Source: DYJB01 sp963777165 (GTDB lineage: Bacteria; Chloroflexota; Anaerolineae; Anaerolineales; E44-bin32). Taken from it: DNA of 64,000 bases. Position numbers and translations under genes: made by a program. Shown in pieces: positions 29,113 through 37,425 of this stretch; position 1 is the first letter of the stretch, and each line of letters starts with the position of its first letter. The stretch lies in assembly GCA_963777165.1 (NCBI GenBank), contig CAVZPO010000029.1, forward strand, positions 23,774-87,773, in the 5' to 3' direction. The notes beneath the pieces were generated by a model. It was not told the DNA's origin, made no database searches, and was given only the letters and a program-made list of their open reading frames with translations.

Positions 29113-29439
29113 GTGAAGGTCAAGATCAAGAAGGGCGATACGGTGGAAATGATCAGCGGCCGCGAGAAGGGCATCCGGGGCGAGGTGCTGCGCGTCCTGC
29201 CCAAGGATGAACGCCTCGTGGTGCAGGGCGTCAACGTGCGCAAGAAGCACCAGCGCCAGGTCCAATCGGCCGGCCGCACGATGAACCCGGGCATTATCCA
29301 GTTCGAGGCGCCGGTGCACCTGTCGAACGTCATGCTCGTCTGCCCCAAGTGCAGCAAGCCGGTGCGCGTCGGGCTGGATCGAACGACGGGCAAGAGCCGC
29401 AGGGTGTGCAAGAACTGCGACGCAGTGATCGACAGCTAG
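29113..29439 (+). CDS. rplX: 50S ribosomal protein L24 (zinc-ribbon form)
   Basis: A 108-aa assembly initiator. GTG 29113 after GGAGG. MKVKIKKGDTVEMISGREKG is the KOW domain, VNVRKKHQRQ follows, and the C-terminus carries VCPKCSKPVRVG and RRVCKNCDAVIDS, two CxxC pairs that would bind zinc. This is the cysteine-plus variant, one of four zinc-type ribosomal proteins in the cluster. Confidence 0.96.
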   Translation: MKVKIKKGDTVEMISGREKGIRGEVLRVLPKDERLVVQGVNVRKKHQRQVQSAGRTMNPGIIQFEAPVHLSNVMLVCPKCSKPVRVGLDRTTGKSRRVCKNCDAVIDS

Positions 29440-29456
29440 GCGGGGGAAGAGGCGAG

Positions 29457-30005
29457 ATGGAGCACATCCTGAAGACCCATTACGTGGAAAGCGTGGCCCC
29501 GGCCCTGCGGAAGGAATTCGGGCTGGCCAACGACCTGCAGGTGCCGCGCATCGAGAAGGTCGTGGTCAACATCGGCGTCGGCGAAGCGCTGGAGAACGCC
29601 AAAGCGCTCGACGCGGCCGTGGAAGACATGACCACCATCACCGGCCAGAAACCGGTGGTGGCCAAGGCCCGCCGCAGCATCGCCAACTTCAAGCTGCGCG
29701 AGGGACGGGACATCGGCGTGCGCGTCACCCTTCGGGGCGAGCGGATGTGGTCGTTCTTCGACCGGCTGGTCAACGTCGCCCTGCCGCGCACGCGTGACTT
29801 TCGCGGGATTTCGCCCAACGCCTTCGACGGACGGGGCAACTACACGCTGGGGATCCGGGAGCAGATCATCTTCCCCGAGATTCACTACGAGAAGATCGAC
29901 AAGCTGCGGGGCCTGGAGGTGACGATCGTGACCTCGGCTCCGAACGATGAGCAGGGACGGCGGCTGCTACAGCTGATGGGCATGCCGTTTGCGAGAGGCG
30001 ACTAG
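29457..30005 (+). CDS. rplE: 50S ribosomal protein L5
   Basis: A 182-aa protein of the central protuberance that binds 5S rRNA. The start at ATG 29457 (MEHILKTHYVES) follows GGGGGAAGAGGCG. VPRIEKVVVNIGVGEALENA, ITGQKPVVAKARRSIANFKL, GVRVTLRGERMWSFFDRLVN and GNYTLGIREQIIFPEIHYEK are the conserved blocks. Confidence 0.97.
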   Translation: MEHILKTHYVESVAPALRKEFGLANDLQVPRIEKVVVNIGVGEALENAKALDAAVEDMTTITGQKPVVAKARRSIANFKLREGRDIGVRVTLRGERMWSFFDRLVNVALPRTRDFRGISPNAFDGRGNYTLGIREQIIFPEIHYEKIDKLRGLEVTIVTSAPNDEQGRRLLQLMGMPFARGD

Positions 30006-30006
30006 C

Positions 30007-30189
30007 ATGGCCAAGAAGAGCCTGATCCTGAAGGAATCGCACCGCAAGTACACGATCCGGGTGCGCAACCGCTGCAAGGTGTGTGGTCGGCCCCGCGGCT
30101 ATATGCGCCGCTTCCAGCTGTGCCGCATCTGTTTCCGGGAGATGGCCCTCAAGGGGCTCATTCCCGGCGTCACGAAGTCGTCGTGGTAG
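30007..30189 (+). CDS. rpsZ: 30S ribosomal protein S14, zinc-binding type Z
   Basis: A 60-aa short S14. Two CxxC pairs (CKVCGRPRGYMRRFQLCRIC) form the zinc finger that separates this type from the longer cysteine-less S14 of Proteobacteria. The start at 30007 directly follows the rplE stop by one base. The tail LKGLIPGVTKSSW is typical. Confidence 0.97.
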   Translation: MAKKSLILKESHRKYTIRVRNRCKVCGRPRGYMRRFQLCRICFREMALKGLIPGVTKSSW

Positions 30190-30205
30190 GCGCAGGGAGG
30201 GTGTC

Positions 30206-30613
30206 ATGAGTGTAACTGACCCGATTGCTGACATGCTGACCCGCATGCGCAACGCCCTGATGGCCGGCCACCAGGTCGTCTCGGTGCCCAGCTCGAAGAT
30301 CAAGCTGGCGATCGCCCGCATTATGGTCGATGAAGGGTTTGTGGAGACCTTCGAAGAAGCGACCGATTCCGGCCACAAGACGCTGCGCGTGAAGCTCAAG
30401 TACGTGGGCGAACGTCGCGAACGCCGGCCGGTGATCAGCGGCCTGAAGCGCGTCAGCTCGCCGGGCCGCCGGGTGTACGTCAACAAAGGCGATATCCCCT
30501 TGGTACGCTCCGGCATGGGCGTGGCGATCCTGTCCACCCCCAAGGGCGTGATGACCGGGATGCGCGCCCGCAAGATGGGCGTGGGCGGGGAAGTGCTCTG
30601 CCAGGTCTGGTAG
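30206..30613 (+). CDS. rpsH: 30S ribosomal protein S8
   Basis: A 135-aa primary 16S rRNA binder and, in E. coli, the translational repressor of the spc operon. Start ATG 30206 after GGGAGG. VTDPIADMLTRMRNALMAGH, VPSSKIKLAIARIMVDEGFV and the C-terminal GMGVAILSTPKGVMTGMRAR with GEVLCQVW are standard. Confidence 0.97.
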   Translation: MSVTDPIADMLTRMRNALMAGHQVVSVPSSKIKLAIARIMVDEGFVETFEEATDSGHKTLRVKLKYVGERRERRPVISGLKRVSSPGRRVYVNKGDIPLVRSGMGVAILSTPKGVMTGMRARKMGVGGEVLCQVW

Positions 30614-30677
30614 GCCGGCAGACGGTCGGAACGGCCCGGGCATCGATCCCGGTGGCCGACTGGACGAGGAGGGACAC

Positions 30678-31223
30678 GTGTCAAGAATTGGACGCAGCCC
30701 CGTAAACATCCCTGGCGGGGTGCAGGTTGCGATCGACGGCGCGACGGTTCGGGTCAAGGGCCCCAAGGGGGAGCTCACCCGCACTTTCCGGACGGAGATC
30801 ACCATACGCCAGGACGGCGGACAGCTGATCGTCGAACGTCCGTCGGACGCCCCGTCGGTGCGCGCCCTGCACGGGCTGACTCGGGCGCTGCTCAACAACA
30901 TGGTCCTGGGTGTCAGCACCGGGTTCTTCAAGCAGCTGCAGGTGGAAGGCGTCGGCTACCGGGCCGAGAAGAACGGCAACGATCTGATGCTGAGCGTCGG
31001 CTACTCCCACCCGGTGCGCGTCCCGCCGCCGGGCGGCATCAGCTTCGAGGTCGACGAGAAGGCGCGCCAGATCAAGATCCTCGGGCCGGACAAGGAACTG
31101 GTGGGCCAGGTGGCGGCGGACATCCGTAAGGTGCGTCCGCCCGAGCCCTACAAGGGCAAGGGCATCCGTTACCTCGACGAGCACGTCCGGCGCAAGGCTG
31201 GTAAGGCCGGGAAGGTGGCATAG
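30678..31223 (+). CDS. rplF: 50S ribosomal protein L6
   Basis: A 181-aa protein near the GTPase-associated region. GTG 30678 after GAGGAGGGACA. MSRIGRSPVNIPGGVQVAID, VKGPKGELTRTF, LNNMVLGVSTGFFKQLQVEG, LVGQVAADIRKVRPPEPYKG and GKGIRYLDEHVRRKAGKAGK show a full two-domain L6. The 64-bp gap before it is the longest in this part of the spc section. Confidence 0.97.
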   Translation: MSRIGRSPVNIPGGVQVAIDGATVRVKGPKGELTRTFRTEITIRQDGGQLIVERPSDAPSVRALHGLTRALLNNMVLGVSTGFFKQLQVEGVGYRAEKNGNDLMLSVGYSHPVRVPPPGGISFEVDEKARQIKILGPDKELVGQVAADIRKVRPPEPYKGKGIRYLDEHVRRKAGKAGKVA

Positions 31224-31226
31224 ACG

Positions 31227-31592
31227 ATGGCAAAGAAGACCCGCGAGGACATGCGCAAGCGCCGCCATCAGCGCGTCCGCCAGAAACTGGCCGGCACGCC
31301 GGAGCGCCCGCGCTTGAACGTCTACCGCAGCCTGGCCGAGATCTACGCCCAGGTGATCGACGATGCCGAGGGCAAGACGCTGGTCGCCGCTTCGAGCGTC
31401 GACTCCGAGCTGCGCCCCAAGATGGCCGGCCTGAAGAAGGCCGAGCAGGCGAGCCTGGTCGGACAGGCGATCGCCGAACGCGCCAAGGCCAAGGGCATTT
31501 CAAAGGTCGTCTTCGATCGGGGCGGCTACCGCTACCATGGCCGGGTGCGTGATCTGGCCGAAGCCGCGCGCAAGGCCGGGCTGGACTTCTAA
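31227..31592 (+). CDS. rplR: 50S ribosomal protein L18
   Basis: A 121-aa 5S rRNA-binding protein. RRHQRVRQKLAGTPERPRLN, VYRSLAEIYAQVIDDAEGKT, VGQAIAERAKAKGISKVVFD and RGGYRYHGRVRDLAEAARKA are diagnostic. It starts 3 bp after rplF and is followed by rpsE. Confidence 0.96.
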   Translation: MAKKTREDMRKRRHQRVRQKLAGTPERPRLNVYRSLAEIYAQVIDDAEGKTLVAASSVDSELRPKMAGLKKAEQASLVGQAIAERAKAKGISKVVFDRGGYRYHGRVRDLAEAARKAGLDF

Positions 31593-31615
31593 GCCGGCGG
31601 GATGGAGAGGGTAAC

Positions 31616-32152
31616 GTGAGATCAGACTTCCGGGATCGTACTGAGGACCGCTCCGAGTTCGACGAGCGCGTCATCGACATCGCCCGCGTGGCCAAGGTGG
31701 TCAAGGGCGGACGCCGCTTCTCCTTCCGCGTCACGGTGGTGGCGGGGGATAACCACGGCAACGTCGGGTTGGGCATGGGGAAGGCGCGCGGTGTGCCGGA
31801 CGCCATCAAGAAGGCCACCGAGCGGGCACGACGCGCCATGCTGCCTGTCCCGCTTTCAGGGACGACCATCCCGCACGAAGTGATCGCCAAGCATGGCGGG
31901 GCGTCGGTGCTGCTCAAGCCGGCGTCCCCCGGTACGGGGGTCATTGCCGGTGGGGCGGTGCGGGCGGTCCTCGAGGCGGCCGGGGTGCGCGATATTCTGA
32001 CCAAGTCGCTCGGAAGCGCCAACGTGCTTAACGTGGCCAATGCCACGCTCGAGGGCCTGCGATCCCTCAAGCTGGTGGAAGGCGAAGCGGCGGCGCGCGG
32101 CAAGTCGCCTGCCGATCTCAAGCCTTTCTGGGAGCGGAAGCGCAATGGCTAA
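31616..32152 (+). CDS. rpsE: 30S ribosomal protein S5
   Basis: A 178-aa protein at the mRNA entry site, important for decoding accuracy. GTG 31616 after GGAGAGG. VIDIARVAKVVKGGRRFSFR, VVAGDNHGNVGLGMGKARGV, HEVIAKHGGASVLLKPASPG and GTGVIAGGAVRAVLEAAGVR are typical. Its 3' end overlaps rpmD by 8 bp. Confidence 0.97.
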   Translation: MRSDFRDRTEDRSEFDERVIDIARVAKVVKGGRRFSFRVTVVAGDNHGNVGLGMGKARGVPDAIKKATERARRAMLPVPLSGTTIPHEVIAKHGGASVLLKPASPGTGVIAGGAVRAVLEAAGVRDILTKSLGSANVLNVANATLEGLRSLKLVEGEAAARGKSPADLKPFWERKRNG

Positions 32153-32351
32153 GTCAGCGGACACGGCTGCGACGCTGCGCATCACGCTGGTGCGCAGCCC
32201 GATCGGCTTCGCCGAGCGTCAGAAGAGAACGGTGCGGGCCCTCGGCCTGCGCCGGATGAATCAAACGGTCGAACACACCGACACGGCACAGATTCGCGGG
32301 ATGATCGCCAAGATCCCGCACTTGCTGCGCGTGGAGGAGCAGGCAGGATGA
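32145..32351 (+). CDS. rpmD: 50S ribosomal protein L30
   Basis: A 68-aa small large-subunit protein. ATG 32145 lies inside the rpsE 3' end. LRITLVRSPIGFAERQKRTV, RALGLRRMNQTVEHTDTAQI and RGMIAKIPHLLRVE match bacterial L30. Its stop overlaps the rplO start by 4 bp. Confidence 0.95.
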   Translation: MAKSADTAATLRITLVRSPIGFAERQKRTVRALGLRRMNQTVEHTDTAQIRGMIAKIPHLLRVEEQAG

Positions 32352-32794
32352 AAGCTCACGACTTGAAACCCAGGCCGGGCGCCACGCACCGCAAGAAGCG
32401 CGTCGGGCGCGGCATCTCCGCCGGGCAGGGCAAGACCGCCGGCCGGGGCACGAAGGGCGAGGGCGCCCGCGCCGGCAGCGGAGGTCACCTGTACCGCCAG
32501 GGCGGCAACCTGCCGTTCTTCCGCCGGCTGCCGTTCAAGCGCGGCTTCAGCAACTTCCGGCGTGTGATCTACGCCGAGGTCAACGTGGCCCGGTTGGCCG
32601 CCTTCGCTTCGGGCACCGAGGTCACTCCGGAAGTGCTCGCCCACGCCGGGATGGTCGATCCGAAAATGCCGGTCGTCATTCTGGGGCACGGCGAGCTCAA
32701 GGTCGCCCTCAAGGTGCGTGCGCATCGCTTCAGCCAGACCGCCAAGGACAAGATCGTGGCGGCGGGCGGCAGCGTGGACGTGATCGCGGCGTGA
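32348..32794 (+). CDS. rplO: 50S ribosomal protein L15
   Basis: A 148-aa late-assembly protein. LKPRPGATHRKKRVGRGISA, GQGKTAGRGTKGEGARAGSG and LPFFRRLPFKRGFSNFRRV are the glycine/arginine-rich N-terminal extension. The C-terminal domain has VILGHGELKVALKVRAHRFS. Between rpmD and secY, the canonical spc order. Confidence 0.96.
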   Translation: MKAHDLKPRPGATHRKKRVGRGISAGQGKTAGRGTKGEGARAGSGGHLYRQGGNLPFFRRLPFKRGFSNFRRVIYAEVNVARLAAFASGTEVTPEVLAHAGMVDPKMPVVILGHGELKVALKVRAHRFSQTAKDKIVAAGGSVDVIAA

Positions 32795-32816
32795 ACGGAC
32801 GACGAAGGAGCGAGCG

Positions 32817-34151
32817 ATGAGGCGTTCTCCCTGGCGGTTCTTGCTGATCTCGCCGGACATCCGCAACCGACTGCTGATCACCCTCGCCATCCTGGTGATC
32901 TACCGCCTGGCGGCACACATGCCGGTGCCGGGCGTGGACCGCGCCCAGATCGCGCAGATCCTGGGGAGGGCTGGCAGCGGGGCGACGCTGTTCAACCTGC
33001 TCGACCTGCTCTCGGGCGGGACGGTGTCCAACTTCTCCGTCCTGGCCATGGGCGTCTACCCATACATCACGGCCCAGATCATTCTGCAGGTCATCACGCC
33101 CATCATCCCCGCCCTCCAGCGCCGTATGGAAGAGGACCCGCGCGAAGGGCGCAAGTGGATGGATAAGTGGACCTACTACCTGGCGGTCCCCATGGCGGCG
33201 CTGAACGCCTTCGGACAGATCCGCCTTTTCCAGCAGTACGCCGGCGGCGTCGAGATCCTGACCACACCGCTGGGGTTCAATATCCCCACGCTGACCATGA
33301 TCTTTGCCATGACCGCCGGGACGATGTTCGCCATCTGGCTGGGCGAGCTGATCTCCGAATATGGCATCCGCAACCAGGGGCTGTCCCTGATCATCTTCGC
33401 CGGGATCGTGGCGCGCATCCCGGCCAATGTCGGAAAAGTCCTGACCGACCAACAGCAGCGGATTCCGCTGATCATCTTCCTGCTCTTCCTGACCACGATC
33501 ACGATCTTCGCCATCGTCTACGTCCAGGAGGGCCGGCGCCACGTGCCGGTGATGTACCCCGGGCGACGCGTGGGAAACCGCATGTCGATGCCGGTCAAGG
33601 GCACGCTCCCTCTGATGGTCAACATGGCCGGCATGATCCCGCTCATCTTCGCCCAGTCGCTGCTGACGCTTCCCGCGGTGGTGGCGCAGTTCTTCGTGAG
33701 TTCGCCGAATGAGACGATCGCCAAAATCGCCGTCGGCATTCAGAGCACGTTCGGCGGGATCAGCCCGCTGTATTGGGTCATGTACTTCCTGATGGTCGTC
33801 GGGTTCACGTTCTTCTACACCGATGTGATCTTCGCCCAGCAGAACTACGGGGAGAACCTGAAGCGCGCCGGGGCGCAGATCCCGGGTGTCACCAAAGGCG
33901 CACCCACGCAGCGTTATCTGACCCGCGTGCTGCGCCGCATCACCTTCCCGGGGGCGCTGTTCCTGGGCATCGTGGCCATCATGCCCTTCCTGGTGGGCCT
34001 GGTCTGGCCGACCCTCGGCTCGGGCAGCAGCACGCTTCTGGTGACTTCCGCCGGGCTGCTGATCGTTGTCGGTGTCGTGCGCGACGTGTACCGTTCGATC
34101 GAAGCCGAACTCAAACTGCGGGGTTATGACCAGGCGGTGCTGGTGCACTAG
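32817..34151 (+). CDS. secY: Preprotein translocase subunit SecY
   Basis: A 444-aa channel subunit of the Sec translocon in the cytoplasmic membrane, with ten predicted membrane segments. RNRLLITLAILVIYRLAAHM (TM1), the plug region after LLDLLSGGTVSNFSVLAMGV, YPYITAQIILQVITPIIPAL, and LPLMVNMAGMIPLIFAQSLL are conserved. The cytosolic loop PTQRYLTRVLRRITFPGALF and the C-terminal LKLRGYDQAVLVH complete the protein. It would export the lipoproteins and secreted enzymes found in this window. Confidence 0.97.
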   Translation: MRRSPWRFLLISPDIRNRLLITLAILVIYRLAAHMPVPGVDRAQIAQILGRAGSGATLFNLLDLLSGGTVSNFSVLAMGVYPYITAQIILQVITPIIPALQRRMEEDPREGRKWMDKWTYYLAVPMAALNAFGQIRLFQQYAGGVEILTTPLGFNIPTLTMIFAMTAGTMFAIWLGELISEYGIRNQGLSLIIFAGIVARIPANVGKVLTDQQQRIPLIIFLLFLTTITIFAIVYVQEGRRHVPVMYPGRRVGNRMSMPVKGTLPLMVNMAGMIPLIFAQSLLTLPAVVAQFFVSSPNETIAKIAVGIQSTFGGISPLYWVMYFLMVVGFTFFYTDVIFAQQNYGENLKRAGAQIPGVTKGAPTQRYLTRVLRRITFPGALFLGIVAIMPFLVGLVWPTLGSGSSTLLVTSAGLLIVVGVVRDVYRSIEAELKLRGYDQAVLVH

Positions 34152-34153
34152 GC

Positions 34154-34813
34154 ATGCGTAACTTCCTGGTGATGCTCGGCCCGCCTGGGGCGGGGAAGGG
34201 GACGCAGGCCGCTCTGTTGAGCGCGCGGCTGGGAATGCCGCATGTTTCGAGCGGCGACCTGTTCCGCGAGCATATCCGGGGTAAGACCGAGCTGGGAAAA
34301 CTGGCCGAGGGTTACATGGCCGGCGGCCAACTGGTCCCGGATGAAGTCACCATCGCCATGGTTCGGGCCCGGGTCTCGCAGCCCGACTGTGAGCGGGGTG
34401 CGCTGCTGGACGGGTTTCCACGCACGCCGGCCCAGGCCGAGGCCTTCGGGCAGATGGCGCGGGAGATGGGCGGCGATGTGCGGGCGGTGGTGTACCTGCG
34501 TGTGTCCGACTCCAAGCTGATCGAGCGCCTGAGCGGGCGCTGGATGTGCCGGGCGCAAGGGCACATCTACCATAGCCAGACGCACCCGCCGAAGGTGGCG
34601 GGGCGATGTGACCTGGACGGCTCGGAGTTGGTCCAGCGCGACGACGACAAAGTGGTGACGGTCACGCGGCGGCTGGGCGTGTATCGGGAGCAGACCGAGC
34701 GGTTGATCGAGCACTACCGCAAGGCGGGGTTGCTGGTCGAAGTTGACGGCGCCCAGCCGGAGGCGGCGGTGGCGGAGTTGGTGGCGGTGGCGCTGAAAGG
34801 GCGCCTGGATTGA
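34154..34813 (+). CDS. adk: Adenylate kinase
   Basis: A 219-aa enzyme interconverting ATP, AMP and 2 ADP. LGPPGAGKGTQAALLSARLG is the P-loop; VSSGDLFREHI and DGFPRTPAQAEAF form the AMP site. The LID is of the long type but reads CRAQ then, 16 residues later, CDLD, so the second zinc cysteine is Gln (C-x2-Q-x16-C-x2-D). Zinc binding is therefore doubtful. It begins 2 bp after the secY stop, a standard Gram-positive-like arrangement. Confidence 0.96.
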   Translation: MRNFLVMLGPPGAGKGTQAALLSARLGMPHVSSGDLFREHIRGKTELGKLAEGYMAGGQLVPDEVTIAMVRARVSQPDCERGALLDGFPRTPAQAEAFGQMAREMGGDVRAVVYLRVSDSKLIERLSGRWMCRAQGHIYHSQTHPPKVAGRCDLDGSELVQRDDDKVVTVTRRLGVYREQTERLIEHYRKAGLLVEVDGAQPEAAVAELVAVALKGRLD

Positions 34814-34816
34814 CCG

Positions 34817-35683
34817 ATGGCCTGGCATCGCGGCGTGGTGATCAAGACTGAGCGGGACCTGGTGGCGATGCGCAACGCCGGCCGGGTGAACGCCTTAGCG
34901 CTGGCGGCAGCGGTCTCGGCCGTTCGCCCTGGGGTGACCACGGCCGAAGTGAACGCCGCCGCGGAGCACGTGCTGCGCAACCACGGGGCGGGGATGGCGT
35001 TCCTGGGGTATCCGGGGCCGTACCCGTACCCAGCGGCGACGTGCATCTCGGTGAACGACGAGCTGGTGCACGGCATCCCGGGGCCGCGCCGGCTGCAAGA
35101 AGGCGACATCGTCTCGATCGATTGCGGCTCGGTGGTTGACGGCTTCGTGGGTGACTCGGCGATCAGCGTTGGAGTGGGGCAGGTCTCGGACGAAGCGCGG
35201 CGGCTGTTGGACGTGACCTGTGCCGCCCTTTTTGCCGGGATCAAGCACATGCGGGCCGGGGGGCGGACCGGCGACGTGAGCGCCGCCATCCAGGCGCTGG
35301 TCGAGCGGAACGCCTTCAGCGTCGTCCGGGAATACACCGGACACGGCGTCGGCCGGGCGATGCATGAGGACCCGCAGGTGCCGAACTACGGGAAGGCGGG
35401 CACGGGCATGGCCCTGCGGCCGGGGATGACCATCGCCCTCGAGCCGATGGTGCTGGCCGGAAGCCCGGAGACCCGGGTGCTCCGGGACCAGTGGACGGTG
35501 GCGTCCCGCGATGGACGCCTGACCGCCCATTTTGAGCACAGCGTGGCGGTGACCGCCGACGGTCCGCTGATCCTGACGGCCTTGGATCGGGATCTGGACG
35601 GGGGGCCTGCCGCGGCGTATAATGATTACTTCGTCGGCCGCGTGCCCGCGGCCGGCCGAGAGGTGGAGGAACAGCGGACATGA
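34817..35683 (+). CDS. map: Methionine aminopeptidase type I
   Basis: A 288-aa metalloenzyme removing N-terminal Met from new proteins. TCISVNDELVHGIPGPRRLQ, DCGSVVDGFVGDSAISVGVG with the metal-binding Asp pair, YTGHGVGRAMHEDPQVPNYG and GMTIALEPMVLAG with later HFEHSVAVT supply the five ligands. There is a C-terminal tail of about 35 residues (LDRDLDGGPAAAYNDYFVGR onward). Its stop overlaps rpmJ by 4 bp. infA, usually next, is absent. Confidence 0.96.
   Translation: MAWHRGVVIKTERDLVAMRNAGRVNALALAAAVSAVRPGVTTAEVNAAAEHVLRNHGAGMAFLGYPGPYPYPAATCISVNDELVHGIPGPRRLQEGDIVSIDCGSVVDGFVGDSAISVGVGQVSDEARRLLDVTCAALFAGIKHMRAGGRTGDVSAAIQALVERNAFSVVREYTGHGVGRAMHEDPQVPNYGKAGTGMALRPGMTIALEPMVLAGSPETRVLRDQWTVASRDGRLTAHFEHSVAVTADGPLILTALDRDLDGGPAAAYNDYFVGRVPAAGREVEEQRT
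35595..35623 (+). promoter_or_regulatory. Possible internal promoter for rpmJ-rpsM-rpsK-rpsD-rpoA
   Basis: TGGACG (35595-35600), 17 bp, a perfect TATAAT (35618-35623), inside the 3' end of map. The start site would be about 50 nt before rpmJ. The TATAAT is unusual in coding DNA this GC-rich. Confidence 0.5.
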
Positions 35684-35793
35684 AAGTGTCTTCGTCCGTG
35701 CGCAAGCGTTGTCCGAAGTGCAAGATTGTCCGCCGACAGGGCAGGGTGTACGTGATCTGCGAGAATCCGCGGCATAAGCAGCGACAGGGGTAA
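35680..35793 (+). CDS. rpmJ: 50S ribosomal protein L36 (zinc form)
   Basis: A 37-aa protein. MKVSSSVRKRCPKCKIVRRQ begins it, followed by VYVICENPRHKQRQG: the C-x2-C-x12-C-x4-H zinc-binding pattern of the cysteine-plus L36. ATG 35680 is inside the map stop (ATGA) with GGAGGAAC upstream. rpsM follows after 6 bp. Confidence 0.97.
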   Translation: MKVSSSVRKRCPKCKIVRRQGRVYVICENPRHKQRQG

Positions 35794-35799
35794 GGCAAC

Positions 35800-36189
35800 A
35801 TGGCTCGTATTGAGGGCATTGATCTCCCGCGCGACAAGCAGGTGGAAGTGGGCCTGACCTACATCCACGGCATCGGCCGTCCGGCTTCGCGCCGGATTCT
35901 GGCACTGACCGGCATCGAGCCGGCCCGCCGGATCAAGGACCTGACCGAAGAAGAGGTCACGGCCCTGCGCGACTACATCGGCCAGAACCTGACCGTCGAA
36001 GGCGACCTGCGTCGTGAGACGCAGATGAACATCAAGCGCCTGATCGACATCGGGTGTTACCGCGGCCTGCGTCACCGCCGCAATCTTCCTGCCCGCGGGC
36101 AGCGCACGCGCACCAACTCGCGCACGCGCAAGGGGCCGAAGAAGACGGTTGCGGGTCGCGGTCGACGCCGCGGGGCAAAGAAGAAGTAA
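35800..36189 (+). CDS. rpsM: 30S ribosomal protein S13
   Basis: A 129-aa head protein contacting tRNA and L5. MARIEGIDLPRDKQVEVGLT, YIHGIGRPASRRILALTGIE, RRETQMNIKRLIDIGCYRGL and RHRRNLPARGQRTRTNSRTR are conserved. A 113-bp spacer to rpsK follows, which I could not assign a function. Confidence 0.97.
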   Translation: MARIEGIDLPRDKQVEVGLTYIHGIGRPASRRILALTGIEPARRIKDLTEEEVTALRDYIGQNLTVEGDLRRETQMNIKRLIDIGCYRGLRHRRNLPARGQRTRTNSRTRKGPKKTVAGRGRRRGAKKK

Positions 36190-36302
36190 TCCGGGCACAG
36201 TCCGAACGGGCCTCCGGCCGGCGGGCGGGATCCTTCCTCCTGCGCGGCTGAACCGCCGCTGGGCGCCCGCATCGACCGACCCGGGACGAGGACAGAGGGA
36301 CC

Positions 36303-36713
36303 ATGACCGAAGAACCTACCGCCAAACCCACCCGCCGGACGAGCACCGTGCGCAAGACGCGCCGGATGATGTCCCATGGCCAGGCGCACGTGCACGCCAC
36401 GTTCAACAACACGATCGTGACGATCACCGACACGCAGGGCAATGCCGTCGTGCAAGGCAGCGCCGGCGCGGCCGGTTTCAAAGGCTCGCGCAAGAGCACG
36501 CCCTATGCGGCCCGCATGGCGGCCGAGACGGCGATTGTCGCCGCATCCGGGTTCGGCCTTCAGGAAGTCGACGTGTTCGTCAAGGGCCCGGGCCCGGGAC
36601 GCGAAGCGGCTATCCGCGCCATTCAGAGCTCGGGGATCCGCGTCCGTTCGATCAGTGATGTCACACCCGTGCCGCACAATGGCTGCCGGCCGCCGAAGAA
36701 GCGCCGCGTCTGA
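36303..36713 (+). CDS. rpsK: 30S ribosomal protein S11
   Basis: A 136-aa platform protein. A short N-terminal extension (MTEEPTAKPTRRTSTVRKTR) precedes GQAHVHATFNNTIVTITDTQ. GSRKSTPYAARMAAETAIVA, VFVKGPGPGREAAIRAIQSS and VTPVPHNGCRPPKKRRV are standard. GAGGACAGAGGG precedes the ATG. Confidence 0.97.
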   Translation: MTEEPTAKPTRRTSTVRKTRRMMSHGQAHVHATFNNTIVTITDTQGNAVVQGSAGAAGFKGSRKSTPYAARMAAETAIVAASGFGLQEVDVFVKGPGPGREAAIRAIQSSGIRVRSISDVTPVPHNGCRPPKKRRV

Positions 36714-36734
36714 GTAGGAAGGAACCAGGAAGCG

Positions 36735-37370
36735 ATGAAGTACACCGATCCGGTTTGTAAACTCTGCCGGCGTGAAGGCGAGAAGCTGTTCCTCAAAGGG
36801 CAGCGCTGCCTGACGCCGAAGTGCGCGTTCGAGCGGCGCGGGTTTCCCCCCGGCGAGCACGGCCGTGATGCGCAATTCCGACGCCGCCGGGTGTCCGACT
36901 ACAGCCGCCAGCTGCGCGAGAAGCAGAAGGCGCGCCGGGTGTACAGCGTCACCGAGAAGCAGTTTCGACGCTACTACCGCGAGGCGCTCCGACGCCGCGG
37001 CGTGACCGGCGAGGTCCTGCTGCAGATGCTCGAGCGGCGCCTCGACAACACCGTCTACCGGCTGGGATTTGCCGAGAGCCGGCCCCACGCTCGCGCCCTG
37101 GTCTCGCACGGGCACTTCAGCGTCAACGGTCGACGGACGGACGTCCCGTCGATGATCGTCCGCCCGGGCGATAACATCTCCGTTCGCGACGGGTCGCGGA
37201 CGCGGGCCTACTTCAAGGACCTGGCGGCGGCCGCCGAAACTCGCACCGTGCCGCGCTGGCTGGAGCGGGACCTGAAGGCCCTGGCGGGCAAAGTGGTCCA
37301 GAACCCGGAACGGACCGACATCGACGCCAACCTGCACGAGCAGTTGATCGTCGAGTTCTACTCGCGCTAG
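36735..37370 (+). CDS. rpsD: 30S ribosomal protein S4 (zinc form)
   Basis: A 211-aa primary 16S rRNA binder with an S4 RNA-binding domain (LERRLDNTVYRLGFAESRPH, ALVSHGHFSVNGRRTDVPS). The N-terminus has CKLC then CLTPKC, the zinc knuckle of the cysteine-plus S4, followed by RGFPPGEHG. In E. coli S4 represses the alpha operon. GGAAGGAACCAGG precedes ATG 36735. Confidence 0.97.
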   Translation: MKYTDPVCKLCRREGEKLFLKGQRCLTPKCAFERRGFPPGEHGRDAQFRRRRVSDYSRQLREKQKARRVYSVTEKQFRRYYREALRRRGVTGEVLLQMLERRLDNTVYRLGFAESRPHARALVSHGHFSVNGRRTDVPSMIVRPGDNISVRDGSRTRAYFKDLAAAAETRTVPRWLERDLKALAGKVVQNPERTDIDANLHEQLIVEFYSR

Positions 37371-37425
37371 CCACATGGTTGGCGCGCGCCGCCTCTACGG
37401 AGGGGGCGCGACCTGGAGGGCGAAC

